Shown: positions 21,541 to 32,704, counted from the first letter of the stretch. The stretch: 64,000 nucleotides of DNA from Hippopus hippopus (GCA_946811185.2 OX328097.1:11788252-11852251), one strand, 5' to 3'. Numbers and translations are program-made. Notes: a model not told the origin generated them from the letters alone.

Positions 21541-21603
21541 GTGTATAACAAAATATTGAATTCCAAGATAAGTACTATGATTGGCCGCTTCATGTACAAT
21601 GCA

Positions 21604-21745
21604 CATAAGTCATGCTCTACGGAAAAAATGAGTTCAATGCGTCTGAAAAAAGTGTCGACCCAGCTAAGTCTGCACAATCCGCACAGGCTGACCTGGGCCG
21701 ATAATTTTTGATAATGGTTAATCATTTCTGTATGTCAAAGCACTA
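21604..21745 (+). mobile_element. Family A copy A24, 5' part
   Basis: AAGTCATGCTCTACGG, then a diverged palindrome (about 21648-21711), ending after TTTCTGTATGTCAAAG. Confidence 0.75.
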
Positions 21746-21765
21746 AGTGTATTACTTAAAGAGGC

Positions 21766-22385
21766 CCTGATACTCATTTTCAGCCAGTTTTAACTCAATT
21801 TGTCTTTATTTTATCAAACTATAGTCATTCTCATATCTTCATGCCAAATATTGCGCCTCACGGTTGCAAGGTTGCTTAGATTACGGTCGATAGAAAATGC
21901 ATTTCGCTGAGTTGCGGCCTTCCATGTAAACGGACTCGTCGTTTCCGGTTTTTGAATCAAAGATTTCGATATGTCCGTTATACACTCGGGTAGATTCGTA
22001 TGATGATCATGCATTCTGTCACGTGACTATATTTGACCTTCGCCCTGTGTCTAATGAGGTAAACGAAGGAAAATGGAGGCTTCTCTGTTGCAGCCTCGAT
22101 TTTCAGACGGAGGTCGCGTCCTATATATGCAAATTACACCGTATCCGACTCTAGGCGGAAACCAACGATAAATTTCCGTGACGCACCGCCATTGTTTACA
22201 GCTCCGATCGTCTGCCAGTTTTCTTCTGACCAGTGTTCGGTTTCTAATACAAATCTCTGTGTTTCTTTTTTTCAATTACACCATATATGTCAGTAATCTA
22301 TCCATGTTTACACAAAGGACTTATTTCTGTACCATTCTAAATTGTTTGAAATTTAACAGCATTTTTGCTCACCGGCTGTAGACGG
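21766..22385 (-). repeat. Family G copy G4, interrupted
   Basis: TCATATCTTCATGCCAAATA and GATAGAAAATGCATTTCGC match G1; after about 285 unrelated bases (about 21962-22246) the match to G3 resumes (TCTGTGTTTC, ATTACACCATATATGTCAG). The insert has no clear ends. Confidence 0.66.
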
Positions 22386-22393
22386 GCATCTTT

Positions 22394-22502
22394 AACGATT
22401 CAGTCGGTTGTTGTACAAAATTGTTCATAATTATGTGATGACTTGGTTGGCGTCATGCATCGCGTAGATGCGTGAAACCTCTTTTTAACAGAACATGGCT
22501 GT
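22394..22502 (+). mobile_element. Family A fragment A13, 3' part
   Basis: Runs from GATTCAGTCGGTTGTTG to ACAGAACATGGCTG. It lies head-on against A14. Confidence 0.78.
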
Positions 22503-22507
22503 TATAT

Positions 22508-22763
22508 ATGAGCCGTGCTCTGTGAAAAGGGGGCTTAATGCATCTGCAAATAGTATCAGCCCTGGTCAGCCTGCGCAGTCTGCCCTGGGCCGAAACGTTT
22601 TGCTATTGGTCAATTCTCTGCATGTCAAAGGACCAGTGTATCCTATGATTCATTCTGTTGTAAGACAAACAGGATTTTATGAATCCATAGCTGTGTTATG
22701 ACTTGCTTGGTATCATGCATCACGGAGATGCATTAAGCCCCCTTTTGCCAGAGCATGGCTCAC
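22508..22763 (+). mobile_element. Family A copy A14, palindrome arm deleted
   Basis: Both ends are good (ATGAGCCGTGCTCTGTG, GAGCATGGCTCA). The centre reads GCGCAGTCTGCCCTGGGCC, a deletion of about 12 bp from the right arm. Confidence 0.88.
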
Positions 22764-22947
22764 ATCAAAATGATGAATACCTTTCAACATCTGTATTTCA
22801 TAAAGAAGAAGAAAAATTACATAGCATTAGTGCTTTAGGTGCCCGCATAACATTCTGTCATATATACGAAGGCATAATATGACAGTTATATTTGTACATG
22901 TCGACTGCAGCTAATCTTCATCCTGCAGAATTGTAAATAAGCCTAGT

Positions 22948-23323
22948 CAAAGTAACAATAAAGGCCAAATGTAAAAAAAGCGGGTGTTTAAATGCATTTG
23001 AATTTATATCATACCATTTAAAAGTATGGAAAGTACTGTGAAGATGACAATCTGTCATTGTACGGTCGGTCCAAGTGTTAGTCGCTGACAGAGAAATTGA
23101 TTTCAAAACTAGGTTAAAACCTGCCAGGCAGCTGTGTCTTTTGTTTACTTTTTGCCTAATTTTAAAATTCTTTTTTTTTTCTGCGAGCGACTAACATATG
23201 GCCCGACCACACGATAACAGACTGTCATCTTCACAATATTTTCCATACTTTTGAATGGTGTGATTTAAATTTAAATGTATCATGACACCTGCTGTGATAT
23301 TTTGGCCTTTACTGGGTCTTTAA
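22948..23323 (+). mobile_element. Family D copy D3
   Basis: AAAGTAACAATAAAGGCC to GGCCTTTACTGGGTCTTTA, with a T-run expansion near 23169-23181. Confidence 0.86.
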
Positions 23324-23392
23324 AAAAATGTTGTTAAATTATTTTTTATTTAATAAAAATAGCATAAATGAAATTATGAACAGTGAAAATAA

Positions 23393-23432
23393 CAACAACA
23401 ACAACGACGACAACAACAACAACAACAACAAT
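23393..23432 (+). repeat. (AAC)n microsatellite
   Basis: AACAACAACAACGACGACAA and on, about 13 units. Confidence 0.95.
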
Positions 23433-23634
23433 AACCATTTATATTATATTTCATGTGTCTATTTTTAGAAATGTTATGGGTAAAGAAATGTCGTAATTTA
23501 AGCTGGGGGGAATTATTTCCCCGTCACAGTGAATATTTTCCTCCTGCCGAAAATCTGGAACTAATTTTTTAAGTTTTTTAAGTTTTAAAAGTGGCATTCG
23601 TTGACAAAATAATCAGAGGAAATATAATATATAA

Positions 23635-23792
23635 TTTATTTCATCAGCTTGTGGTTAATATGGGGAAATATTTGCCTCAAAAGGGAAAGGTCCGCGAAAA
23701 TAACTCGTGCCTTACGGCCCTCGTTATTTTCGCATACCTTTCCCTTTTTCGGCAAATATTTCCTCATATTAACCACAAGCTGATGAAATAAA
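23635..23792. mobile_element. 158-bp hairpin element
   Basis: The left arm starts TTTATTTCATCAGCTTGTGG and the right arm ends in its complement. Arms of about 60 bp include GGGAAAGGT and GGCAAATATTTCC. The centre holds a second small hairpin, GCGAAAATAACTCG...CGTTATTTTCGC. Confidence 0.83.
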
Positions 23793-23940
23793 CTCTATTT
23801 AGCCGTTTGGTGAAACCGGATTACGGACAAGATCAAACTTATATGAAAATTATTGTTTTAACTGAGGTCGATTCACAACGAATCGATGGCGCTGTCAGTT
23901 TACCTTTGAACATTTTGATCATGCTTATGGGCTTATATAT

Positions 23941-24104
23941 CGCTATTGGTCCTTTTTCTGCAAGTCAAAGGACCATTCTACCCCAGAATTCAGTCGGTTG
24001 TTGGACAAAATGCATTTTATGGGTCTATAGTTATATGTTCACTTGCTTGGAAAAATGCATCACGGGGATGCATTAAGCCTCCTTTTGCCAGAGCATGGCT
24101 CATA
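23941..24104 (+). mobile_element. Family A copy A15, 3' part
   Basis: Starts at CGCTATTGGTCC, just beyond the palindrome, and runs to GAGCATGGCTCAT. Confidence 0.83.
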
Positions 24105-24281
24105 TGTTACTGAAAAATGTACTATTAACCTAAATGCAAAACAATGGGGAAAAAAAGGCAATTGCAGGTGAGGTCACTTTTCATTATTTCTTTTCGTATT
24201 GAACCACAAAAGAGAGTTTAGATACTCACTCTGACACCGTCTCTCTTTTCTTAAAAGACCACTCTTGTTTATATTTGTCTA

Positions 24282-24521
24282 GCCCACCCGGGTAGCTCAG
24301 TGGTTAGCTTATCGGACTCGTGACCTGGTTGAGTCAAACTTTCTTTCCGGTGATTTTTAACCTCTCACCTCTGATGCATGTGAGAAAGTAGTCAGTCACT
24401 TTGAAAGAAAGTTGTGTGAGTACTGGCATGAGAAAGTCTGGAAGCACATGCGTAGGTGCACTGACCGCCGTGATACGGCCTAAGCTGTTAAAACGGCGTT
24501 AAACTTCAATTCGGTCAACCA
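24282..24521 (+). mobile_element. tRNA-headed SINE (type ii)
   Basis: GCCCACCCGGGTAGCTCAG, TGGTTAGCTTATCGGACTCG, then GACCGCCGTGATACGGCC and GGCGTTAAACTTC. Flanks TTATATTTGTCTA and TTATATTGTCTA form a near-perfect duplication. The box B region has a small deletion (CTGGTTGAGTCAAAC). Confidence 0.88.
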
Positions 24522-24749
24522 TTATATTGTCTAAAGACCTCCTTTGTCAAAGCATTTGCATCCGCAATTAGATATAAACCACTAGTTTGCGTACAGCAAT
24601 CATTTGAAGATTTATAATGAACAACGAGATACAAGTAACAGATACGAGAAATTTTATACTGATACAAAGTGCATCTTTGCTCATAAAAGTAGATATTTTA
24701 TCATTTAAATTTCACGGATTGCAGTTTGCAAGAATGCAGTTGCAATGTG

Positions 24750-24977
24750 GTAACTCTTTACCAAATGACAAAATTTTTTACTTTTCAAAATCGAAAGCAT
24801 TTGCAGATGATAAATTAAATGTGGGCCAAATGATGAAATTTATGTCAGAAATGTTAGTAAACATTGTGGTAAAAGGATAAAATGCTGGTAACCAGCATTT
24901 TCTCCTTTTACCACAATGTTTTCAAAAACGTTTTCTTCAAGGTCAGTAAAACTAGGAATTGTGTAGTAAATGATTAA
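24750..24977 (+). mobile_element. Family C copy C8, full length
   Basis: GTAACTCTTTACCAAATGAC to GTGTAGTAAATGATTAA. Both arms read GGTAAAAGG, a paired change from GGGAAAAGG. Confidence 0.87.
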
Positions 24978-25034
24978 AGTATTTCAAAAATGTGATCCAT
25001 TTTTCGTACTTCATGAAAAATGCTATTATTTTTT

Positions 25035-25260
25035 TTAACATACTACAAAATTTTAAATTTGTTCATATCAAAAGCATTAAATTTGCTGCTGACAAATCAA
25101 ATGCGGCTAAATTGATGGGATTTGTCCTTGAAAGGTAGAAAACATTGTGGGTGAAGTAGAAAATGTTGGTGGTTCTTTTTCTATTTGTCCCACAATGTTT
25201 TAAGGACAGTCTTTTGCATGCAGTGTCGTTCATACACAGATCGTTTTGTTGAAAGTTAAG
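25035..25260 (+). mobile_element. Family C copy C9, diverged
   Basis: TTTAACATACTACAAAAT to TTTTGTTGAAAGTTAA; palindrome arms are eroded (GTAGAAAATGTTGG). Confidence 0.78.
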
Positions 25261-25432
25261 TAACACTAAATTAGATCTGTTTATGTAAGAAATGTTGATA
25301 AAGTATAAGATTTTTCGATTGATAGACGGGAAAATGAAAGAAAAAGGAAAAAGTCAGACTGTTACAACTTCAAATCCTGTTATAGCCATAATGCTCCAAT
25401 TTTGGCAGGTTCTGTAGTTCTGTAGGCTACAG

Positions 25433-25640
25433 TCGTATTCACCAACCATTCTTAAGAATATTCCTCAAGATTCTCTAAACTAAGACTATTTTTTATCATA
25501 CAAGTCGTTGTGTGTGGTCCTTACTCACCAACCATTCTTAAGAACATTCTTACTCTAATTCTCTTCTAAAATTGAAAGTAACACAATTTACCAAATGGTT
25601 AAGCCAACCATGCACAATTTGTGTTACATTCAGTTGCATA
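25433..25640. mobile_element. Family E copy E4 with a repeated left end
   Basis: The end TCACCAACCATTCTTAAGAA occurs twice (25448 and 25527 regions). The inner ACACAATTTACCAAATGG arm is decayed. Confidence 0.75.
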
Positions 25641-25727
25641 AGGGCGGGCAGGCTGGCGGGTAAGTGGTTGGACGCACAGACCGACCTACCGATCAACCAA
25701 TCCACTGATCCACTGATCAAATGATTC

Positions 25728-25797
25728 ATCCATCCATCTATCTATCCATCCATCCATCCATCCATCCCCATCCACCCATCCATCCATCCATCCATCA
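25728..25797 (+). repeat. (CATC)n microsatellite
   Basis: CATCCATCTATCTATCCATC and on, with interruptions. Confidence 0.94.
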
Positions 25798-26243
25798 ACG
25801 AAATAATGATCACACGCAAACGACATTTTCAATTTTGCCGCATGGCACATTATATTAGCACACATACATTAACCTAGACTTAATACAGACTATCGACACT
25901 TTGGGCGAACAATTCAAAGGGCGTTGGCTGCAAATTATATAGTATCAGGAACAAATTAACCAAAAATGGATAAAAAAAAAAAAGGTCACATATCATTCAC
26001 TAAACGGATGATAATGCTTAATGACGCTATTCTACATGCGTAGTTATATCAGGAATTGCTTTAGCGTCTGAAAATCAACTGAGCACTTATATGTGCTGGC
26101 TGCAAAAGGCTGGGTCGGTTTACTGACGTTAATTTCACATGTATATTTAATGTATATTTATATAATAGAATGGACAAGCATTTGAAAATAGACTGTACAT
26201 GTGCAGACTTGAGTCTATACAATGTTGTTAATTTTAAATGTAT

Positions 26244-26477
26244 ATGAGCCATGCTCTGTGAAAAAGGGGCTTAACGCATCTCTGTGATAGATCCATAAAA
26301 TCTGTTTTCTATAACAAAACTACCGAATCATGAAGTACACTTGTCCTTCGACATGCAGAAAATTTACGAAAAGGAAAAAATATCGGCCCAGGTCAGCCAG
26401 CGCAGACTGCGCAGGCTGACCTGGGTCGATGCTTTTTGCAAATGCAGTAAGCCCACTTTTCACAGAGCAGGGCTCAT
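26244..26477 (-). mobile_element. Family A copy A16
   Basis: ATGAGCCATGCTCTGTG to CACAGAGCAGGGCTCAT, with a deletion after CTCTGTGAT. The palindrome is at about 26375-26440. Confidence 0.87.
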
Positions 26478-26794
26478 ATTTATATAATAAAAATTATCAA
26501 GTATTTGAAATATACTGAACATGTGAAGACTACAAATGCTGCGTCTGTTTGTGATAATTTTACATGTACTTGTAAAATCATACAAAGAAAGGAACAAGTA
26601 TTCAAAAAATAGATAATACATTTTGTACAGACTGCAAATGTCGCATCGGTTTTTAAATACTGTGCGACTGAAACCTTTTGTTTTTGATCCATTGTAGTTT
26701 GATCCATTGCAGTTAGATCCATCATTGACCGTAAAACTAATACAGCCACGCTAAACAATCAACCCTTTAGTGTACAGCAAACGTTTAGACCTAC

Positions 26795-27724
26795 CAACAA
26801 GAGGGTCATGATGGCCCTGAAGTCGCTCACCTGACCCTTTTGACCAAACATGACAAACATTCAGACCAACTTTCATGAGCTTTAGGCTGAAAATGTGGCT
26901 TCAAGAGTGTACACAAGATCTTCCTGGAATGTGTCCCAGTGACCTACTTTTTGATCTGATGTGACTCACTTTCAAACCTGTCCGAGATATTTCCAAAGCA
27001 TACATTCTACCCAATTCTTATGAGTATCAACCGAAAATGTGGCTTCCAAAAGGGTAAATAAGCTTGTAATAAGATTTTTCATAGTGACCTACTTTTTTAC
27101 AAAACATGACCCATTTTTATATGCATCCCAAACAGCAACGCAAATATCCTGACTAGTTAGTATTGTATTGAAATTGTGGCCCCTAGAGTGTACACAAGGC
27201 TTTTCAAAGATTTGACCAGGTGACCTAGTTTTTCACCCAATGTAAAACATTTTCGAAGCTGTCCATTTTATCACAAAGACTAACATTCTGACCAATTTTC
27301 ATGACTACTGGACCAAAAATGTGGCCTTTACACAAGGGTTTTTTTTTTTTTTTTTTAAGATTTGACCCCGTGACCTAGTTTCTGAACTGTTATGACCCAT
27401 TTTCAAAAGTAGGTGAAATATCATCAAAACAAACATTCTGACTAATGTTCATGACTTATAGACTGCAAATGTGACTTCTAGAAAGTACACAAGGTTTAAT
27501 AAAGATCTGACCCGGTGACCTAGTTTTTAACCCGATATAACCTATTTTTGAACTCTTCTGAGATATCATCAAACAATTCTGAGCAAGTTTCATGAGTATC
27601 GAACTGAATTTTGCCTCTCGAGGGACACAAGGTAGAAGTTGACGCTGCACGACGGACACATCACAACGGACACAGCACTATCACAAAAGCTCACCTTGAC
27701 GAGCACTTCGTGCTCAGGTGAGCT
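26795..27724 (+). mobile_element. Mollusc element with a tandem core of about 144 bp
   Basis: GACCTA(C/G)TTTTT words at 26941, 27086, 27222, 27372 and 27517 mark five units (145, 136, 150, 145 bp apart), each with CATTCTGAC and ATGTGGC. The start is AGGGTCATGATGGCCCTG; the end is a hairpin, AGCTCACCT (27688-27696) to AGGTGAGCT (27716-27724) with GAGCACTTCGTGCTC inside. It resembles the tandem-core bivalve elements described as pearl; the name is from memory. Confidence 0.82.
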
Positions 27725-28607
27725 GAAAGGAATTTAGGACACACGGCGGGCAGTCAACTTTCACATACAGGAAATAGTGTTTTTCGTAAGTTTTGAAACA
27801 TTAAGAGCGAAGAAGAAGGTAACTCAGTATGTAACTGCTTCTTTTTTTACCTACGAATTTTTTAAGACAAAAAAAAATATGTCGACTGCACAGGCGTGAA
27901 AAGATGTATCTATATAATGACGAATTAAGCAAGATCGCGTCTACCTCAAGCCAATTAACTTCGCAACAACAGGGTCATACACAACGACCTGTGTGGTAAG
28001 TTTAAAATCACACTCTCTCTCTCTCTCTCATATAATCACGATGACATTAATAACATTTTCTCATCCTGTAGCATTTGACTGATAGGGATTGAATGTTATT
28101 TATGTTTTATCTGACCTAGTAAAGCAAATACATTTATATAGTAAGTGAAAACTATTTTGTAATGCTGACGATGTAGATTGTACAAGTCTGTTTAATAAAC
28201 ATGTCTGTCTGTCTGTCTGGTAAAAACTTGTCTTCTCGAATAACCCTACACCCCTTCTCTCGCAGATGTGCTAGAGATACCTCTCAGGAACATTGTGGTA
28301 AGTGGATACACTCGAGAAGACTGTGGTTACTCCACAATGATCACGCAATATTGTTTTCCAAGACACAATCCAATTTTACCAATGATAAATTTTCTGATCT
28401 CTTGATAGAGTTAAACATGTACTTATACAGATCTACTTTTACGCTCAGCTTTTGAAAAGTTGGTGACGAAAGTAGAAAAAACTCGATACAAACACTTATT
28501 GTTCTAAGACAGATTTTCCATATAAAACAAATAAAAAAAAAGAGACAAAAGTATTTCTTCTTTTCCCTTTCTCTTTCGTCTCATTTTCTCCTTTTCGTCA
28601 AATTATG
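27725..28607. other. No recognised feature apart from a CT run
   Basis: AT-rich; GTCTGTCTGTCTG at 28203. The 84-codon frame at 28201-28455 resembles nothing I know. Confidence 0.6.
28014..28030 (+). repeat. (CT)n microsatellite
   Basis: A short CTCTCT run. Confidence 0.9.
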
Positions 28608-29050
28608 TTAACCCATAACAACACAACCAATCCAGAGTTTTAAGGATAGGGCACCCTAATGGGATTCCTGTAACATAGCCTTTCATTGCTGAAAAAAAAG
28701 TACGGATTCGGCTAAGACTCTGGCAATCTGTAATCGATCGGCCGATAGATGCTGCTTCCCCGCATCGATTACGGATAACCCGAGTCTTAGCCGAATCTGT
28801 ACGATTTTGGCGATGAAAGGCGATGTTACACGAATCCCATTAGGGTGCCCTATCCTTAACGACCCTGAGGAGGAAGGCTTTTGAAAACAATGTGGGAAAA
28901 GGAGAAAATGCTGGTAACCAGCATTTTCTCCTTTTTCCACAATGTTTTCTTCCCTTTGACAAGTCCAATTATTTGAACCATATTGAATTTGTCGCCCGCA
29001 AATGCTTTCAATTTAGACAGGTCCAAAAAACTTGCTGTTTGGAAGAGTTA
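28608..29050 (-). mobile_element. Family C copy C10, split by a 212-bp element
   Basis: GTTAACCCATAACAAC to GAGTTTTAA, then the insert, then CGACCCTGAGGAGGAAGGC to CTGTTTGGAAGAGTTAA. The palindrome is at about 28883-28949. Confidence 0.87.
28644..28855. mobile_element. 212-bp TTAA-flanked element with 24-bp perfect TIRs
   Basis: The terminal repeats at 28644-28667 and 28832-28855 are perfect complements, starting GGATAGGGCACCCTAA. TTAA occurs at 28640-28643 and 28856-28859. An inner inverted pair (ACGGATTCGGCTAAGACTC at about 28711-28729 and its near-complement at about 28778-28797) makes almost the whole element a hairpin. It interrupts a family C copy between GAGTT and CGACCCTGAGG. Confidence 0.87.
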
Positions 29051-29249
29051 ACTACTAGTCTACCATGCCTAGCAAAGATTGCATGGTTTGTGGTTAATCG
29101 TTAAAAAATACCGACAGATTCCGAATAAACTAGATATCATGTGATAAACGTTCGATCACAACAGAGATATGCGCTACACTTTTGTGTCAGAAAAAAAAAT
29201 ACAACGATTGCAATTTGGAGACCTCTGGTTGAGAATTCGTTTGTTTGTG

Positions 29250-29685
29250 TTGAAGTTTAACGCCTTTTTAAGGTCTACGGCCCCTAACTCATCGGTAAGC
29301 ATCGACGTTTTCGTAAAGGCTATTCAACCAATCTCGGCAGCTTCTGTCTTTTAATATGAGAGTTAGGGGCCGTAGACTCACTAACTCATCGGTAAATATC
29401 GTGTAAATATCTGTAACATCGACGTTTTCGTAAAGGTTATTCGGCCAATCTCGGCAGCTTCCGTCTTCTAATATGAAGGTCAGTGAACCTACGCATGTGT
29501 TTCCTGGCTTTCTCACACTAGTACCAACACTACTTTCTTTCCAAGTCACTACTTTTCTCACATGCATCAGAATCGAGAGGCAAAAACTCGCCGGAAGGAA
29601 AGTTAGCCTCGACCGGGTATCGAACTCACAATCACCAGGTCACAAGTCAGATACGCTAAGCAATGAGCTACCCGACCGGGCTGGG
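29250..29685 (-). mobile_element. tRNA-headed SINE (type ii) with a 200-bp patch
   Basis: Head complement CGGGCTGG end at 29685, box B GTTCGATACCC on the minus strand, tail AAGTTTAACGCC at 29253. Between AACGCCTTTTTAA and GGTCAGTGAACC lies foreign sequence (29277-29477) with its own direct and inverted repeats. Confidence 0.83.
29277..29477. repeat. Patch of direct and inverted repeats inside a SINE
   Basis: CATCGACGTTTTCGTAAAGG occurs at about 29300 and 29417, each followed by CCAATCTCGGCAGCTTC. GTCTACGGCCCCTAACTC and its complement GAGTTAGGGGCCGTAGAC flank the first. Confidence 0.82.
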
Positions 29686-29750
29686 TGAGAAAAGGAGGAA
29701 ATGCTGGTAACCAGCATTTTCGCCATATCCAATAATGTTCTCTTCCCTCT
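29685..29750 (-). mobile_element. Family C fragment C11
   Basis: GAGAAAAGGAGGAAATGCTGG and its arm only, joined to the 5' end of a SINE. Confidence 0.7.
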
Positions 29751-30075
29751 TAAACCTTTACGACACAGTCCCGACTTTTAACGACCCATGGGAATAGTCC
29801 TTTTGAAAACATTGTGGGAAAAGGAGAAAATGCTGGTAACCAGCATTTTCTCCTTTTCCCACAATGTTTTCTACCCTATCCAAGAGGGAAATCATCATTT
29901 TAGCAACGTTTAATATGTCGTCTGCATATGCTTTGAATTTGGCTCAGTCCAAAATTTTGTCGTTTTGTAAAGACTTTTAAAGAAAAGAAAATCTATCATT
30001 TGAACCACATCGAATCGTCTGCAAATGCTTTCAATATGGACAAAGACTAAAAGTTTGCTGTTTGGTAAAATGTTA
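29750..30075 (-). mobile_element. Family C copy C12 plus a second C 3' end
   Basis: A full copy to GTCGTTTTGTAAAGAC (about 29965), followed by a second piece carrying GTCTGCAAATGCTTTC and CTGTTTGGTAAAATGTTAA. Confidence 0.82.
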
Positions 30076-30079
30076 ACGA

Positions 30080-30790
30080 GATATTGACCCAATTCCTGAA
30101 GCAAAACACGGTTGTTACATATAGGATCTTACATGAGTGTTATGTATTGTCATTTTTATCAGACGAGTTGACTAAAATTTCTGATACAATTTATTCAACG
30201 AATTTGATTAAAAATGATAATACATAAACACGTATGTGACGTTCTATTCATCACATAAAATGAATGACAGACAAAAATATCCTGCATCATCATCTTTTGC
30301 CTATATACTATTCACGGGTCCATGTTTACAGTTGTAGTTCGGTTTCAAATGTGTACATACACAAATAGATAGCTCCATGACATTTACACCGGAAGTAGAA
30401 TAAAACAGTTTCTAGAGGAGGTAAGTGCAACCATTTCACCAATTTTATTGCTTATATAAAGCTTTCGCTGCATTTCTTGGTTTTATTAAACATGAAAATC
30501 AAAAATTGTCCATGCGTATACGCCTTAGCAACAATGACGTTATTTCTCCGCGAAACGGCGTAGTCGTACAAATTCCGGCACACACTGTGCTTGGTTTCTC
30601 AAGCATCGCGCGCTCATGACTGGAAATTAATCAGAACCGGGACCCAAAAAACGATAATACACTAGTGTATTATCAAAAATAAGTCATGGGTTTAATACAC
30701 TGTCGGGGGAGGTTTTATGTGATAAAAAAACATATTTCATTAATTGTAATTGCATAGATCTGGAACAACAGCGGCTGAAAGCAGTAACAG
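30080..30790. other. No recognised feature
   Basis: Unique-looking sequence with a small palindrome AATACACTAGTGTATT near 30657. No exon recognised. Confidence 0.6.
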
Positions 30791-30900
30791 AGAAGCGGAT
30801 AGTGTAGATCAAGATCAGACTGCACGTATGCAGCCTGATCTTGATCTACACTGTCCGCAAAAATATATCCATGGTCGCTTTTGGCAGGCAAAGAGTTAGG
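30791..30900. mobile_element. Family B copy B18, partial
   Basis: GCGGATAGTGTAGATCAAG pairs with CTTGATCTACACTGTCCGC without a bulge; the loop is shortened to CACGTATGCAGC. Confidence 0.75.
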
Positions 30901-31150
30901 ATAAACAAAAAAAATGACATACCTCGCATATCAGAAGCATTTCAAACCGTGATTACGCAGTTATAAACTTTTTATGTCAATCTTATCGCTAAAATCCCAG
31001 CCGAATTTTCAAGGCTTGCATGTGCAGTAGTCAAGTTAGAACAAAGTTAACACATACGTAATTATAGAAGATATCATGTGGCTACGATACGTTTGAAATG
31101 CGTTCTCTATGGGTAAAAAAGTGTCCAGGCTGCAAAAGTCGCGATTGAAA

Positions 31151-31365
31151 TGATAGGTGAGAGAGAAAAAAAAAACAAAGACAGACGAATATACAGACAG
31201 ACGGACGGACAAAATCAGAAACGAAGAGCAAAACGGATAGACAGAAAGACAGACGGGCCGAGAGTGACAGACAGACAGACGGACAGACAGGCCGGACGGA
31301 CGGGCGGAGAGACACTGACGGACAGAAAGACAGGCATTGCAGGGAGGTACATACAAACGGGGAGA
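31151..31365 (+). repeat. GACA/GACG purine-rich repeat
   Basis: AGACAGACGGACGGAC-type words on the plus strand. Open frames across it on either strand are repeat by-products. Confidence 0.9.
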
Positions 31366-31369
31366 GAAA

Positions 31370-31646
31370 CTAGGGGTCGGGGATTCGAATCCCCCGCTAG
31401 GCCGATTTCTTTCCGAGGATTGATGAGAGTCATTGCGATGAGAGTCATTGCGATGAGATTCATGTCTCTCTCACCGCTGATCATTGTTTCTACGATGGTG
31501 ATGTGGGAAAGCAGCTAGTGCCTTGGGAAGAATACTGTGTGAAGTGCTGGTAAAAGGAAACTCAAAGAAAAGCATAGATAGGTACACTGACCGCCGCGAT
31601 ATCGCTGAAATGATCCTAAAAACGGCGCAAAACACCCGTGGAACAA
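31370..31646 (+). mobile_element. SINE (type i), head truncated
   Basis: GGATTCGAATCCCCC (box B), GATTTCTTTCCGAGG, a tripled GATGAGAGTCATTGC, then CGCCGCGATATCGCTG and GGCGCAAAACACC. Confidence 0.86.
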
Positions 31647-31837
31647 ACACACGGAGTGACTGACACACAAGTACATGTAATTATGATGTTCACACAGACA
31701 GTGCACATTTTTTTTTTGGAGGGGGGGGGTGGATTTTTTTTCATTTTAATCCGAAATATGTAATATTTCACTTGTCATATTTGCCACTCCTTATGATTGA
31801 TATTAAATTTCAGGTTGGCCACTTGTTTATGTCCTAT

Positions 31838-32050
31838 ACTCTTTTACTACCAACTCAAGAAATTCGACCTTTTTTTCGAGGCCTAAGAGTAGATTTCCAC
31901 TATTAATGAAGATAAATTTGGTCGTAATCTAGCACTAGATAGCGGATGGTGTAGATCCAAGATCAGACTGCACGTTCTGTGCAGTCTGATCTTGATCTAC
32001 ACCATCCGCAAAAGCTTTCTTAATTCGTCACAAGTAGTGAAAGAGTTAAT
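31838..32050 (-). mobile_element. Family B copy B19
   Basis: ACTCTTTTACTACCAACTC to GTGAAAGAGTTAA. The palindrome at about 31944-32011 starts with the bulged arm. Confidence 0.84.
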
Positions 32051-32242
32051 GATATTTCAGTTAAGGCCGGTCAGCTGATTCAGATTTAATGTGAAAACAT
32101 GTGCAAATAATCTGAATTTCACGGCTTATAACCACAAGGCATGTTTACGATGAAAGTCTAGCAGCTCGCACAGTTGCTCATTCAAATTATCGATACATAA
32201 TTCAAACAACTGTGCAGAATGGTAATAAGCATATTTCAAAAG

Positions 32243-32425
32243 ATTAGCCCGTAGGCTGTTAAGCGCGACTCATTGACCTTTTGCGGACAGCGTGCAGTCT
32301 GATCTTGGATCTACACTGTCCGATGAAGAGATTTTATTCCCCAAAACAAAAATTCGAAATAGCAATATTTGGGTTTTTACTATTCCAATGAAAATTTCAG
32401 TTGAGTTATTTAGCAGGATTAAGAT
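32243..32425 (+). mobile_element. Family B copy B20, left palindrome arm deleted
   Basis: CCTTTTGCGGACAG joins straight to CGTGCAGTCTGATC; about 33 bp of the left arm are gone. Family A copy A17 follows. Confidence 0.86.
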
Positions 32426-32437
32426 GATAAAATATAT

Positions 32438-32704
32438 ATAATCCATGCTATGTGAAAAGGGGGCTTAATACACCTGCAAACAGAATTTCACACAGGTCAG
32501 CCTGCGCAGCCCGTGAAGACTGACCTAGGCCAAAACACTTGCTGTTGGTAAATTTTTGGCATGTCCAACAACTATTCTACCTTATGATCCAGTCGATTGT
32601 TCGACAAACATCGATTTGATAGATTCATAATTATGTGATGACTTGCTTGGTATAATGCTCCACGGAGAATCATTAAGCCCCCTTTTGTCAGAGCAGAGCT
32701 CATA
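32438..32704 (+). mobile_element. Family A copy A17, abutting a B copy
   Basis: ATCCATGCTATGTGAAAAG to GAGCAGAGCTCAT. It follows the AGCAGGATTAAGATG end of a family B copy almost directly. Confidence 0.85.

Noticed and set aside
31036..31518. Cys/Ser/Val-rich and Arg/Asp-rich frames
   Set aside because: They are by-products of the GACA/GACG repeat and the start of a SINE.
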